The notes under the pieces: model-generated | The model's database searches: none | Seen by the model: the letters and a program-made list of their open reading frames with translations, nothing else | Told to the model about the DNA's origin: nothing | Translations under genes and position numbers: made by a program | Shown here: positions 27,801 to 36,469 of the stretch, one piece after another | How the letters are laid out: every line of letters begins with the position of its first letter | Position numbering within the stretch: the stretch's first letter is position 1 | NCBI RefSeq assembly: GCF_003991905.1 | Contig: NZ_RSCL01000041.1 | Coordinates: forward strand, 1-63,454 | Direction of reading: 5' to 3' | DNA: 63,454 nt | Origin: Dulcicalothrix desertica PCC 7102 | GTDB taxonomy: Bacteria; Cyanobacteriota; Cyanobacteriia; Cyanobacteriales; Nostocaceae

Positions 27801-28013
27801 ATCGAGTTTCCGATACGCTAACCCTAAACCCCAAACCGCTAAAATACTATAAACATTATCGCGCACCCATGCATCGGTATAATCACCATGAGCAGTAATT
27901 GCTGTGCTTGCTGGCAGCAAACCTGTAATTGGATTTTGACGACTGAGAATAATCGTCTTTATTTGCTGGTAATAATATTCAAGACGAGTTTGCAGTTGCG
28001 AAGCAGTCTTCAT
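24801..28013 (-). CDS. GH15-like protein related to phosphorylase kinase alpha/beta subunits
   Basis: This large protein (1070 residues from ATG 28013) has an N-terminal (alpha/alpha)6 glycoside hydrolase 15-like domain. Visible blocks are [75 protein letters not shown] and [23 protein letters not shown]. Long helical C-terminal regions follow, as in eukaryotic phosphorylase b kinase alpha/beta subunits. Homologues of about this length are common in cyanobacteria. Whether it hydrolyses glucans or regulates another enzyme is unknown. I start at the inner ATG because the family region begins directly after it; a longer frame to 28103 has no supporting features. Six GGCGCC sites occur in the gene. 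Confidence 0.88.
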   Translation of the reverse strand: [1070 protein letters not shown]

Positions 28014-28180
28014 AAAGTTAATGCGGGGATAACCAGAAAGGTGTTTAATCCTGTAGCTATTACGTTCTTTATAATGTAACGTTTTGTCACAAGTTCCGCA
28101 CAAAGAAGGCGCCTTCTGTGCTACAGAAATTAAGTGTTAACTTTATTATCTACCGTTGGCGCCTCTTAAGTCGATATCTT

Positions 28181-28216
28181 AGAAACCGGGTTTCTATGTT
28201 GAGAAACCCGGTTTCT
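28181..28216. repeat. paired AGAAACCGGGTTTCT palindromes (hairpin)
   Basis: Two copies of the palindromic AGAAACCCGGTTTCT unit are separated by ATGTTG and form a larger hairpin. The family also occurs at 17946, 31754, 56615 and 56667. It lies in the 1.17-kb gap 28014-29186, which otherwise contains three GGCGCC sites and no recognisable gene before the mgtE leader. Confidence 0.75.
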
Positions 28217-29008
28217 TGAAATCTTTACAAAATAGTATAAAAGTTATCTGTATTTTTATGTGCAATCTGATATTAATCAGAATATAGCTATAACTTTTAT
28301 CGGGCTGATTAATACCATTTCAAAGGCTAAACTTAAAATGCTTCTACATCTACCAATCTTAATTAATTTAGTCATTGCCAACCAATACACTACATAATAT
28401 TCAGTTGGTAATCATCAAGTTTGCATGGTTATTTAATAGCCCTCTTATTTTTGATAAGTGGGTTTACTTGTATAAATTATTACCTGTTGACGAGTTTGTA
28501 AAAATAGTTTAACTTCAGGACTAAAGCTGCTATCGTGTCATTTAACAGGTCGATGCATAAAATTGCGTTAATTTCGAGCGGCGCCACAACACATTAGCTG
28601 ATATAAAGGAGTTTACAGTTTTCGGTGTCAATACCTTTAGGGAATAGTAGTAAATCTACCGAATTTGAGAAGACTAAACCTACCATAATTCGATTAAATT
28701 GTCTTAAAGGCTAAAAATAGTGGTTCAGATTCGGTAGAAGTTCATACTTAATCAAACCGATTGGTGAAATGGTGCTGTAATTAAATAAATTGCAGTAGTA
28801 TCACTTACATTAGTTTTGGGTTTTTGTACTGAGAACTACTTCCTAAAGTCTTATAGCTTCTGATTTACACATTTTGAACATCAATTTATCAGTTTGCTTG
28901 ACACAGATAAGGATAGTAGTAAAATTTACTCAACTCCAATACATGTCAGGGTAGTATCGTTCGCACAGCACTTTGGGTTGTGGGCAAATGTTACTCTTCA
29001 TAAAAAAA

Positions 29009-29186
29009 GGCATCTACCGGATTTTAGTATTCCGGGCTAGTATTATGACTTAGCGATGCCCAATTTTGGATATCGATGTTGATTTCTTAAGGATTTATGG
29101 ACAAAAGTCCGCAAGATGGCAGTACAACCCTCCTCTAAGCTTCGGAGAACTATCTCCCAGCGCGGGGGAGATATTAGGAGGTTAAT
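29009..29186 (+). promoter_or_regulatory. structured mgtE leader with anti-Shine-Dalgarno element
   Basis: An outer stem GGCATC (29009-29014) with GATGCC (29055-29060) encloses CCGGA/TCCGG (29017-29021 with 29031-29035). Closer to the gene, CTCC (29130-29133) can pair with GGAG (29144-29147), and ATCTCCC (29152-29158) with GGGAGAT (29166-29172). Alternatively, AACCCTCCTCTAA (29126-29138) can pair with the Shine-Dalgarno region TTAGGAGGTT (29174-29183), one bulge on each side. Mutually exclusive folds that hide or free the ribosome-binding site suggest a Mg2+- or other signal-responsive leader. I cannot match it to the M-box by eye. Confidence 0.45.
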
Positions 29187-30542
29187 ATGCTTTTAGAAGA
29201 TGCTCGCAATTCAGTAGTTGACGTTGCTGACTTGAACCAGCTCAAGCATGAATTAAATCGTTTGCAACCTGTAGACGTGGGTGACTATATCACGCAATTA
29301 CCCGAAAAACAGCGTGCTATAGCTTTCCGTTTGCTCAATAAAAGTCAAGCAATTGATGTCTTTGAATATTTACCTCCAGAGGTGCAAGAAGAACTTATTG
29401 ATTCTTTGCATGATGCTCAGGTGGTACAACTTGTTGAAGAAATGAGTCCAGACGACCGTGCGGAATTATTTGATGAACTCCCAGCAAAGGTTGTGAAGCG
29501 GTTACTACAACAACTTAGTACCGAGCAAAGACAAGCAACTGCCACTCTTCTTGGATACCCAGAAGGAACTGCTGGACGGGTGATGACAACCGAGTATGTT
29601 TGGTTGCGTGAAGGGTTAACAATTGGTGAAGCGTTGAGCAAAATTCGGCGCCAAGACGAAGACAAAGAAACGATTTACTATGCTTACGTCACCGACGACA
29701 ACCGTAAACTCGTGCGAGTTGTGTCATTGCGGCAGTTATTGTTCACTTTTCCCGATGTTCTGATACGAGAAATTGCTAGCGACAGAGTTATTAAAGTTCA
29801 AACCGAAACTCCTCAAGAAGAAGTCGCGCGAATCATGAAGCGCTATGACTTAATCGCTATACCAGTAGTTGACCGCGAAGAACGACTCGTAGGTATCATC
29901 ACGATTGACGACGTGATTGATATTTTGGAAGAAGAAGCAACTGAGGATATCCAAAAGTTAGCGGGTGTTAGTGGTGGTGATGATGGAGCACTGGCGCCTC
30001 CCTTAATGACAATTCGCAAGCGCTTACCCTGGCTTTTAGCAATTATGGCTTTGTATATCGGCGCCTCAAGCGCAATTGCACCGTTTCAACCAGTAATTGC
30101 ATCAGTACCTCTGTTAGCGGTAATTATGCCTTTATTCTCTAATACAGGTGGAACGGTTGGTGTTCAAGCTTTGACAGTCACAATTCGAGGACTCGGTATT
30201 GGAGAAGTTACTCCTAAAGATACTCTGAAGATTCTTAAAAAAGAATTGACGGCAGGTCTAGGAACCGCACTCGCATTGGGCACAACAATGGTATTGCTAT
30301 CAATGATTTGGGCATCTCCCAGCGAAAGATGGGTTGGAGTCATCGCGGGAATGGTTATGGCTACTAATACTCTAGTCGCTGTAACGTTAGGCACCTTTTT
30401 ACCAATGGGTTTAAAGCGACTAAAACTTGACCCAGCACTAATTAGTGGACCTCTCGTAACTACAATGCTTGACGCAATTGGATTTATGATTTTCTTATCG
30501 CTAATTTCGTTCGCTTTGAATGTTCTTCATTTACAGCACTAA
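29187..30542 (+). CDS. mgtE: magnesium transporter MgtE
   Basis: The 451-residue Mg2+ channel has an N-terminal superhelical MgtE_N domain (about 20-125, with EYLPPEVQEELIDSL and MSPDDRAELFDELP). Two CBS domains follow (about 130-255, with GTAGRVMTTEYV and VGIITIDDVIDILEEEA), then a five-helix membrane domain (about 275-450, beginning RKRLPWLLAIMALYIG and including MPLFSNTGGTVGVQALTVTIR). Length and order are normal. In the Thermus protein the cytosolic domains close the pore when Mg2+ is bound. AGGAGG lies 5 nt before the ATG, within the structured leader. Two GGCGCC sites occur in the membrane-domain part. Confidence 0.97.
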   Translation: MLLEDARNSVVDVADLNQLKHELNRLQPVDVGDYITQLPEKQRAIAFRLLNKSQAIDVFEYLPPEVQEELIDSLHDAQVVQLVEEMSPDDRAELFDELPAKVVKRLLQQLSTEQRQATATLLGYPEGTAGRVMTTEYVWLREGLTIGEALSKIRRQDEDKETIYYAYVTDDNRKLVRVVSLRQLLFTFPDVLIREIASDRVIKVQTETPQEEVARIMKRYDLIAIPVVDREERLVGIITIDDVIDILEEEATEDIQKLAGVSGGDDGALAPPLMTIRKRLPWLLAIMALYIGASSAIAPFQPVIASVPLLAVIMPLFSNTGGTVGVQALTVTIRGLGIGEVTPKDTLKILKKELTAGLGTALALGTTMVLLSMIWASPSERWVGVIAGMVMATNTLVAVTLGTFLPMGLKRLKLDPALISGPLVTTMLDAIGFMIFLSLISFALNVLHLQH

Positions 30543-30544
30543 AA

Positions 30545-30632
30545 GGATTTTGGATTTTGGATTTTGGATTTTGGATTAAATTAATAATCTAATAACCCAA
30601 TAATCTAAAATCTAAAATCTGAAATCTAAAAT
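30545..30632. repeat. heptamer repeat (GGATTTT)4 facing a complementary AATCTAAA array
   Basis: Four copies of GGATTTT (30545-30572) are followed about 30 nt later by three imperfect ATCTAAA-type units that are partly complementary to them. The block lies between mgtE and pyrB and resembles the other heptamer-plus-inverted-repeat cassettes at 18719, 51901 and 54959. Confidence 0.8.
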
Positions 30633-30652
30633 GGAAAGCTTTATAGCTATTT

Positions 30653-31666
30653 ATGCCTACTAGCACCTGGAATCGTCATCACATTCTCTCTTTAGCAGAT
30701 TTTACTCCTGTAGAATATGATGCAGTTTTACAAACTGCCGCCAGCTTTCGAGAAGTTTTATCACGCAGAACTAAGAAAGTACCAACTTTGCAAGGACAAG
30801 TTGTTGCGAATTTGTTTTTTGAGCCATCTACTCGCACTCGCAGCAGTTTTGAGTTAGCAGCAAAGCGTTTATCTGCTGATACGCTAAATTTTACCAGTGC
30901 TACTTCTTCGATGACGAAAGGAGAAACTATTCTCGACACTGCAAAAACTTATTTGGCGATGGGATGCGACATTATGGTTATTCGTCATACCAGCGCAGGT
31001 GTCCCAAATGCTGTAGCTCTAGAAATGGATCGTCTTGGTGAACGTGTCAGTGTTTTAAATGCTGGTGATGGTCAACACGAACATCCATCTCAAGGATTAC
31101 TCGATTTATTTACTATTTGTAGCCTTATTGACCCGCTTCAACCTCGACTCGAACTTTTAAAAGATAAAAAAATTGCCATCGTTGGTGATATTTTACACTC
31201 ACGTGTTGCACGCTCGAATATTTGGAGTCTAACTGCAAGCGGCGCCGAGGTTCATCTTGCAGCACCCCCAACACTTTTACCCAAATTATTTGCTGAATAT
31301 ATTAACGACGGTGAAGCAAGTGGACTGGATGGGCGCCGCAAATTATTTATACATTGGCACTTAGAGCCAGCACTACGCGATGCTGACTTTGTAATGACAT
31401 TGCGTCTACAAAAAGAACGCATGACCGCTCATTTATTACCGAGTTTGCGTGAATACCACCAAATGTTTGGAATCACACGCTCAAAACTCAAATGGTGTAA
31501 GCCAAATGTAAAAGTATTACATCCAGGGCCAGTCAACCGAGGTGTCGAAATTAGCTCGGATTTAATGGACGACCCAGAATTTAGCTTAATTCAAACCCAA
31601 GTAACTAGCGGTGTTGCTGTTCGCATGGCACTACTTTATTTAATCGGTAGTGGTAAAGCTGTTTGA
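30653..31666 (+). CDS. pyrB: aspartate carbamoyltransferase catalytic chain
   Basis: This 337-residue enzyme condenses carbamoyl phosphate with aspartate in de novo pyrimidine synthesis. The carbamoyl-phosphate loop [13 protein letters not shown] (near 58), [32 protein letters not shown] (near 144), the HSRVARSN loop, [10 protein letters not shown] and the C-terminal LHPGPVNRG are all intact. It is slightly longer than typical for the family (about 310), mostly by small insertions. No regulatory pyrI chain follows. It stands alone on its strand between a heptamer repeat and psbI. Confidence 0.97.
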   Translation: MPTSTWNRHHILSLADFTPVEYDAVLQTAASFREVLSRRTKKVPTLQGQVVANLFFEPSTRTRSSFELAAKRLSADTLNFTSATSSMTKGETILDTAKTYLAMGCDIMVIRHTSAGVPNAVALEMDRLGERVSVLNAGDGQHEHPSQGLLDLFTICSLIDPLQPRLELLKDKKIAIVGDILHSRVARSNIWSLTASGAEVHLAAPPTLLPKLFAEYINDGEASGLDGRRKLFIHWHLEPALRDADFVMTLRLQKERMTAHLLPSLREYHQMFGITRSKLKWCKPNVKVLHPGPVNRGVEISSDLMDDPEFSLIQTQVTSGVAVRMALLYLIGSGKAV

Positions 31667-31753
31667 CGGAAACATCTACAATCATCAAGCGTCAATACAG
31701 CTATGAGTTTAATCAATCCAATTAAAGCAAAACTTTAATTGGAAGCGCATCAG

Positions 31754-31768
31754 AGAAACCTGGTTTCT
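31754..31768. repeat. AGAAACCTGGTTTCT palindrome
   Basis: One copy of the dispersed palindrome lies between pyrB and psbI, followed by a partial second unit GAGTTTCTGAG. Confidence 0.6.
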
Positions 31769-31883
31769 GAGTTTCTGAGTAACAGGCGACAAAACTAGCT
31801 GAGATTTCGGTAAGATAGAGAAGCTATATTTTTCTGCATCGCAGGTAAAACCAGCAACTGCCGCATATCCCAAGGAATCTCTC

Positions 31884-32000
31884 ATGGTAACTTTAAAAAT
31901 CGCCGTTTATATTGTTGTTACTTTCTTTGTACTGCTTTTCGTGTTTGGATTCTTATCGAATGACCCTTCTCGCAACCCCGGACGTCGGGATTTCGAGTAA
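31884..32000 (+). CDS. psbI: photosystem II reaction center protein I
   Basis: A 38-residue protein: [19 protein letters not shown], then [19 protein letters not shown]. This matches PsbI, a single-helix subunit at the photosystem II core near D1 and CP43, across nearly its whole length. The N-terminal hydrophobic helix (about 6-25) is followed by the conserved FLSxDPxRNPGR stroma-side tail. Length is exact for the family. A weak AAGGAA lies 8 nt before the ATG. A strong hairpin follows at 32024-32072, so it is probably monocistronic. It is short enough to be missed by length-filtered gene finding. Confidence 0.97.
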   Translation: MVTLKIAVYIVVTFFVLLFVFGFLSNDPSRNPGRRDFE

Positions 32001-32023
32001 TGTCCCGATAATTAATCAAAGCA

Positions 32024-32072
32024 CCCGCATTTTATGGAACGCGCTATGTTTCGTTTAACCATAAAATGCGGG
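32024..32072 (+). terminator. long hairpin downstream of psbI
   Basis: CCCGCATTTTATGG (32024-32037) pairs perfectly with CCATAAAATGCGGG (32059-32072), a 14-bp stem 23 nt after the psbI stop codon. No T-run follows, so it may stabilise the mRNA 3' end rather than terminate. The remaining gap to 32216 contains a second, weaker inverted repeat (CTTATAG/CTATAAG, about 32180-32203). Confidence 0.6.
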
Positions 32073-32216
32073 CCTACGGCACTGCCTTGTAAAACAGATG
32101 GCTTGCCAATGAGCGGCAGCACATGTAAAAGTCTTTGATGTCGGAAGATTATACGCGCTCAGTTTGAGTCGTACTTCCGGCTTATAGTTGACTCTCTATA
32201 AGCTTACGTATGCTAT

Positions 32217-34685
32217 ATGCTTCATCCCGTTCTGCCGCCTTCGCAACCTCCTGTCCAAAATTTATTAGATAATAGTAATTCTCAAAATATCAGTACTAGT
32301 AAGGCGCCAGTTAAAATCGCCCTCAATGATAATAATCATAGTACAAAAAAACAGGCTAACTCATCTTCGCTCTCTGAAAACGCTTCTAAGAGTCTAGTTG
32401 CCCAAACCCCTGCTAAACCAACTCAACCAGAAAAATTACCACCTGAACTGACACCACCATCTACATCACAAGGTGCCGAAGTGCTGGGGTCTGGATTAAC
32501 AGTTGGGTATTCGATGCAGCCAGATATTAATCAAGATGTTAATCAAACTGTTGCTAAAAGTCGTAATTTATCACAGCCTCAAGCATCCGCATTAGTAAAG
32601 CAATTAACAAAACCCTCACAATCAAACAATCAGCCCAGTACAAACGTTTCAAGTAGCACATTTCCATCAAGTCAACCACCTTTAAACTTTGAGTTTTACG
32701 CCCAAAATCAGCAAAATTCGCCTTCAACAATCGAATTTAAGTCCCGTCAAAATAACCAATCTACACCAACAAGTCCTCCACAGGCGCCACAACCATCCCC
32801 AACACCAAATCAAACACCCCAAACTACACGAAGAGTTATAGAAGTAGTTGCCGACCGTCAGGAGTATGACGAACAACGTCGAGTTGTGACGGCAGAGGGT
32901 AATGTAGTTGTAAGGTTTGATGGGGCAGTAATTGATGCTGACCGCTTGCAGGTAAATTTAGATAATTTAATCGCGGTTGGGGATGGTAATGTAGCACTAA
33001 CGCGCGGAGACCAAGTACTGCGGGGACAGCGATTTACGTATAATTTTGTTCAAGATGATGGCGAACTAGAACGTGGTAGTGGTGAAATTTTCATTCCAAC
33101 TGCTGGAACTGACTTTGCATTTGCAGCACCAGGTACAGCAACGAGTGCATCACTGGGAGTGCAAAGCAGACCTTTGAGTGACCGCATTCGTCAAAATCAA
33201 CCCTTAACAGGTGTAGGAAGTCCTGGGGGTATTGATATTGGTGTTGGTACTTCCGCTAATGCTGCTAATATTCAGGCGCCAGGTACAGGTGGACAAGTAC
33301 GACGAGTTCGCTTTGAAGCAGCGCAAATTAGTTTTTATCCACGTGGTTTGCAAGCACGCGATGTCACATTGACAAATGACCCGTTTTCACCACCTGAACT
33401 AGAACTGCGTGCCGATAAACTGACTTTAACGCGAGAGGCGCCACAGCGAGACAGAATAAGAACACAAGGACAACGGTTAGTCTTTGACCAACGCACAACT
33501 ATACCAATTCCTAGAAATGAGCAGGTAATTGACCGTAGAGAACGCGATGTTCCACTAATTGCATCAATTGGATATGACGGTGAACAACGTGGTGGTATAT
33601 TTGTCGAGCGAAGCTTTGAAGCATTTAGTTCTGATACGTCTAGTTTCACAATAACACCACAGTTTTATGCTCAAAAGGCAATAACTGGAAGCGATAATTT
33701 TGCTTCGCTGTTTGGTCTAAAATCTCGGCTTAATGCTGTTTTGAGTCCTACAAGTCGCTTTGAAGGAAATGCCAGATTTGAGACTTTAGACTTCAGTAAA
33801 ATTGAGGATACTTTTCGGGCTAATTTGCGATACCAGCAAGCACTCGGCGCCCAAAACCCGCATATTCTTAACTTAGAATACAGCTACCGCGATAGATTCT
33901 ATAACGGAACGCTGGGTTTTCAACGAGTGCAAAGCAGTTTAGGAGGTGTACTTCTATCGCCTGTTATACCTTTAGGCAAAAGTGGTATAAATTTGACCTA
34001 TCAAGCCAGCGCTCAATTAATTGATGCAAATACAGATAGATTAGACCTTTTGGTAGCCAGACGCGATAATGACCGCATTTCTTTAGGACGATTTCAAACT
34101 AATGCCAGACTCTTTGGTGGGTTGCCTTTATGGAGAGGACAAGCGTTACCTCCTACACCAACTGAAGGTTTGCGCTATACACCTAACCCACTTGTACCTT
34201 ACATAACCGCTTACGGTGAACTTAATGGTACGACTAGCTTTTATACCAGCGGTAATAATCAAAGCACTTTACTTGCTACCGCTGGTATACAAGGACAATT
34301 TGGCAATTTTTCCAAACCCTTTTTAGATTACACAGCCTTTAATGTTAGCTATACTCAAGGTTTAAATAACGGTTTGTCGCCGTTTCTATTTGACCGTGCA
34401 GTTGATAACAAAGTACTAAACCTAGGTGTGGTTCAACAAATTTACGGACCATTCCGACTTGGGCTTCAAACCTCAATCAACCTTGACAATGGGCAAAGTC
34501 TTAGCACCGAATATTCGTTAGAATACAGTCGTCGTACTTACGGTATTACGCTACGCTACAATCCTGTTCAAGAATTAGGAGGCATTAGTTTCCGCATTAG
34601 TGACTTTAACTGGACTGGTGGTACTGACCCATTTTCTGATCCGACTGAGGTTAAACCAGTAGTTGGTGGTGTGGAGCAGCGATAA
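32217..34685 (+). CDS. DUF3769 outer-membrane beta-barrel protein, LptD-like
   Basis: An 822-residue protein. The N-terminal 200 residues are low-complexity Ser/Gln/Pro-rich sequence. An OstA/LptA-like beta-jellyroll (about 205-300) follows with VIEVVADRQEYDEQRRVVTAEGNVVVRF and GQRFTYNFVQDDGELERGSGE. The C-terminal DUF3769 barrel (about 380-815) has many alternating strands and ends NPVQELGGISFRISDFNW. Cyanobacteria use such proteins in place of classical LptD, and lipopolysaccharide export to the outer membrane is the likely role. No signal peptide is visible at the assigned ATG, so the true start could lie elsewhere, or the disordered N-terminus may precede an unusual signal. Five GGCGCC sites occur in the gene. 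Confidence 0.82.
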   Translation: MLHPVLPPSQPPVQNLLDNSNSQNISTSKAPVKIALNDNNHSTKKQANSSSLSENASKSLVAQTPAKPTQPEKLPPELTPPSTSQGAEVLGSGLTVGYSMQPDINQDVNQTVAKSRNLSQPQASALVKQLTKPSQSNNQPSTNVSSSTFPSSQPPLNFEFYAQNQQNSPSTIEFKSRQNNQSTPTSPPQAPQPSPTPNQTPQTTRRVIEVVADRQEYDEQRRVVTAEGNVVVRFDGAVIDADRLQVNLDNLIAVGDGNVALTRGDQVLRGQRFTYNFVQDDGELERGSGEIFIPTAGTDFAFAAPGTATSASLGVQSRPLSDRIRQNQPLTGVGSPGGIDIGVGTSANAANIQAPGTGGQVRRVRFEAAQISFYPRGLQARDVTLTNDPFSPPELELRADKLTLTREAPQRDRIRTQGQRLVFDQRTTIPIPRNEQVIDRRERDVPLIASIGYDGEQRGGIFVERSFEAFSSDTSSFTITPQFYAQKAITGSDNFASLFGLKSRLNAVLSPTSRFEGNARFETLDFSKIEDTFRANLRYQQALGAQNPHILNLEYSYRDRFYNGTLGFQRVQSSLGGVLLSPVIPLGKSGINLTYQASAQLIDANTDRLDLLVARRDNDRISLGRFQTNARLFGGLPLWRGQALPPTPTEGLRYTPNPLVPYITAYGELNGTTSFYTSGNNQSTLLATAGIQGQFGNFSKPFLDYTAFNVSYTQGLNNGLSPFLFDRAVDNKVLNLGVVQQIYGPFRLGLQTSINLDNGQSLSTEYSLEYSRRTYGITLRYNPVQELGGISFRISDFNWTGGTDPFSDPTEVKPVVGGVEQR

Positions 34686-34698
34686 AGTGTTTTTTATA

Positions 34699-35346
34699 TC
34701 ATTCGTTTAACTCTTTTTTAAGTAAATCTGCTCGACAACATCCCCATCGCCAAGGATGTCTTTGTTCTTTGTTGGTATGGGAATAACTAGCCCAAACGCT
34801 ACCATCGGCAGCTTCGTATATAAACTTAATTGCTACAACGTATTCGCCATAATTGGCAGTTGTAACTTTGACTTGTTCTCCAACAATAAATGTTTCTCCA
34901 CTGCTTATGGTCACTTCCTCTAAATTCTTGTATGGAGGTGGTTGTGGCTTTTTAAGCTGCGGTTTTTGAAATGCTGGTTTTGGCGGTCTATCTTCTTGGT
35001 TTTCTGTAACTTCTTTCTGCACCGAAGCCGACTCAGAAGGCGCCTGGGATAGGGGTGTAAGCTCTTTTTCTAGAGCCGACTCAGGGCGCTTTAAGTTCGT
35101 TTGTGTAGCTTCGCGAACAGAAGTAGACTCCGACTGAGTTTCAGATGGCGGTGCAACTTCTTCAGTCTTTTTAGGTTTGATGCCTAGTAATTTTTGCGAG
35201 TCTGGTGGCGGACTTGTTTTTTCTGCGTCAGCCAACACATCCTGCTGAGGTCTTTTAGGTTTAATACTCAACAGTTGCTGCTCCGGTGCGGAAGGAGTTT
35301 CTGGTTGAGAGGAGTCTTTATTGGATTTTGATTTTGATTTAGGCAT
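34699..35346 (-). CDS. hypothetical protein with Lys/Pro/Ser-rich N-terminus and SH3-like C-terminus
   Basis: The 215-residue product begins with about 130 residues of low-complexity, repeat-rich sequence in which LLSIKPK and LLGIKPK recur, followed by KKPQPPPYKNLEE. The C-terminal 70 residues look folded, with a beta-rich pattern (SGETFIVGEQVKVTTANYGEYVVAIKFIY). They end with the distinctive HPWRWGCCRADLLKKELNE. I do not recognise the family; similar C-terminal domains exist only as unknowns to my knowledge. It follows the next minus-strand gene by 53 nt, so the two probably form an operon. Both share Pro/Lys-rich disordered parts, which may indicate a common scaffold or RNA-related role. 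Confidence 0.65.
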   Translation of the reverse strand: MPKSKSKSNKDSSQPETPSAPEQQLLSIKPKRPQQDVLADAEKTSPPPDSQKLLGIKPKKTEEVAPPSETQSESTSVREATQTNLKRPESALEKELTPLSQAPSESASVQKEVTENQEDRPPKPAFQKPQLKKPQPPPYKNLEEVTISSGETFIVGEQVKVTTANYGEYVVAIKFIYEAADGSVWASYSHTNKEQRHPWRWGCCRADLLKKELNE

Positions 35347-35399
35347 ACCGAAGGATAATGCTACTTACAATTACTGCTGCTAACCGTTCTTTTTTTATT

Positions 35400-36182
35400 T
35401 TAAGGCTGTGGTTTTTTAAGGACAGGTGGTTGTGTTGGACCACTTGGACCATTAGAACCTGGGCCTTTTTTGGGAAAAGGTTTTTTGGAGGCGCCATCTG
35501 GTGGACGACGATAACCTCCTCCTCTATTTTTATCAAAGGGTTTGCGTCCAAAACCTCCTGGTCTTCCTGGAGGCGCCAGTGATGCAATATTTTCGGCTGA
35601 CTGAATCACTAAATCGGTACCCACACGTTTGACCTTGAACTCCCAAAAGTTTTTTGCAGCTTTGGGTGGCAAATATCCCAGTAGTTTAAGCTTGAAGTAT
35701 TTTGGCACATCATCAGGTTGAAGCGCAGCCCGTTGTATCTTAACTACTATTAAGCCTTTTTGGTTTTCTTGAAAAACTACTTCCCCTTGTATCGAAAATT
35801 CATCTGCTTTATATAGCAAGTCTGTTTTTTCCAATTCTGGATGAAGAGTTTCTGGTTCCCAAATACCGGCTATCTGTACGTGTAGAGGTATAGGAGATTC
35901 TTCTTTAGGGGTTTTTGGGTAAACTACCCACAAATGTTCTTTCTCCAAATCGACGATTGACGATTTTACCAAACCAAGGACTTTACCCTTAACAACCGCG
36001 TCGATAATTGTACCGTCAGGTGCAAGCAATATTCCCTTGTTGATTTCTTCAGCGCTAGGAGTGTATTTTCCCCACAATAAGCCAATAGCTCGATACTGCT
36101 GTGGCTGAGTTGGCTTTGGAATTGGTTGAGATAATGGTGGGTTGGAAGCTGGTGGCGAGGTCTCGGTAGTAGTATCACTCAT
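35400..36182 (-). CDS. conserved cyanobacterial protein with Gly/Arg/Pro-rich C-terminal tail
   Basis: This 260-residue protein has a short disordered N-terminus (PPASNPPLSQPIPKPTQPQQ). A beta-rich domain follows (about 28-205) containing RAIGLLWGKYTPSAEEINKGILL, HLWVVYPKT and KAAKNFWEFKVKRVG. The tail of about 55 residues is rich in Gly, Arg, Lys and Pro (GGFGRKPFDKNRGGGYRRPP). RGG-like tails of this kind often bind nucleic acid, which is an inference. No catalytic motif is visible. It is the first gene of a likely two-gene unit with the downstream gene at 34699. I do not know its function. Confidence 0.65.
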   Translation of the reverse strand: MSDTTTETSPPASNPPLSQPIPKPTQPQQYRAIGLLWGKYTPSAEEINKGILLAPDGTIIDAVVKGKVLGLVKSSIVDLEKEHLWVVYPKTPKEESPIPLHVQIAGIWEPETLHPELEKTDLLYKADEFSIQGEVVFQENQKGLIVVKIQRAALQPDDVPKYFKLKLLGYLPPKAAKNFWEFKVKRVGTDLVIQSAENIASLAPPGRPGGFGRKPFDKNRGGGYRRPPDGASKKPFPKKGPGSNGPSGPTQPPVLKKPQP

Positions 36183-36469
36183 GTTACAATCTCATCAAAG
36201 TATACGAAATAAGCATTGTTATTGTTACATTGAACAATGCTTTTCTCTTCAAATTGTCAAAGTTATTTATAATACTGCATTCACAATATATTACGCAAGT
36301 AGATTTACAATTATTGTAGAAAAGCATTTGAAATACATTCTACGCCTTGCATAGATAAACGTTACTTGTTAACTCATCGCTCTGTATCTCACTTGTGTTG
36401 GCATGTTTATAAAAATATAAAAACAATATTAGGTCATTTGTTGGCTACATATTTAGTTAACTTCTAATT

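Noticed and set aside
29009-29186. A canonical M-box magnesium riboswitch
   Set aside because: I could not find the conserved M-box core by eye; I report only the structured leader and its anti-Shine-Dalgarno pairing.
35339-35587. Reading frames overlapping the start of the gene pair at 34699-36182
   Set aside because: Both strands are open because the Gly/Pro-rich tail is low-complexity; only the 260-residue frame has a folded domain.
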